This document shows, piece by piece, positions 63,962-64,000 of a stretch of 64,000 bases of DNA. Each line of letters opens with the position of its first letter. Position 1 is the stretch's first letter. Source of the DNA: Streptomyces sp. JJ36. Lineage in GTDB: Bacteria > Actinomycetota > Actinomycetes > Streptomycetales > Streptomycetaceae. A program made the translations under genes and the position numbers. The DNA lies in the NCBI RefSeq assembly GCF_021696945.1, contig NZ_JACYHE010000003.1, positions 100,710-164,709 of the forward strand, read 5' to 3'. Below the pieces are notes generated by a model that saw only the letters and a list, made by a program, of their open reading frames with translations, did not search any database and was not told where the DNA came from.

Positions 63962-64000
63962 TCAGTCTGAGCAAGCCAGGTGCAGGGTGAGGACGGCCTG
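63962..64000 (-). CDS. C-terminal end of a gene cut by the window edge (tentative)
   Basis: The last 12 codons before TGA 63962-63964 read QAVLTLHLACSD on the leftward strand, in the same frame as the next downstream protein. It could be the end of a separate gene, or the two parts may have been one gene now split by this stop. Confidence 0.2.
   Translation of the reverse strand, partial: QAVLTLHLACSD

Overview
The window is very GC-rich, with third codon positions almost always G or C, GTG and TTG starts, 4-nt GTGA/ATGA overlaps and strong AGGAGG-type ribosome sites. Its gene families (bxl xylan cluster, PucR, SPW-repeat protein, DUF5947, group 1h hydrogenase) point to a Streptomyces-like actinomycete chromosome. 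The left edge cuts a xylanase. The right edge cuts a damaged glycosyltransferase-type region.

1-12.7 kb, xylan and oligosaccharide use. A GH10-CBM2 xylanase, a cupin, a PmoA-like protein and a Gfo/Idh/MocA oxidoreductase run leftward. They are followed by the LacI-type repressor bxlR, then the divergent ABC importer bxlEFG, the GH3 glycosidase bxlA and a secreted CE4 deacetylase. CGAAA-type inverted repeats lie in front of both divergent transcription units.

12.8-18.3 kb. A two-membrane-segment NAD-binding (RCK-like) protein is coupled to a 60-residue Cys-rich protein. A PucR regulator and a Na+/alanine-type symporter follow.

18.6-50.4 kb, a redox island and the heart of the window. hypX-hypA-hypB-hypF-hypC-hypD-hypE make and insert the NiFe(CN)2CO site. 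A small K+-channel-like protein and a zinc alcohol/formaldehyde dehydrogenase-like enzyme follow. Next comes a formate dehydrogenase operon (four-cluster ferredoxin subunit, NrfD-like membrane subunit, selenocysteine-containing catalytic subunit). The catalytic gene is read through a UGA at 32022-32024 that is followed by a SECIS hairpin. The machinery to decode it is present: selD, tRNA-Sec (selC), selB and selA. At the right are the structural genes of a group 1h (high-affinity, actinobacterial) NiFe-hydrogenase, hhyS and hhyL, with an upstream 529-residue unknown protein. Downstream of hhyL are NifU-like, DUF5947 and two tiny proteins and a maturation protease. Together they form a unit for living on traces of H2 and on formate/C1 compounds.

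50.8-61.2 kb, ordinary accessory genes. These are a lipoprotein, an SPW-repeat membrane protein, a thioredoxin-reductase-like flavoprotein, two CNNM/CorC-type membrane proteins behind a possible leader peptide (MDDPP...), a Nudix hydrolase, a ribbon-helix-helix/PIN toxin-antitoxin pair with a palindromic operator, and a PuuD-like amidotransferase divergent from a LysR regulator.

61.2-64 kb. This holds a noncoding stretch, a small P-loop kinase, and glycosyltransferase-like frames broken by several single-base shifts (decay or poor sequence).
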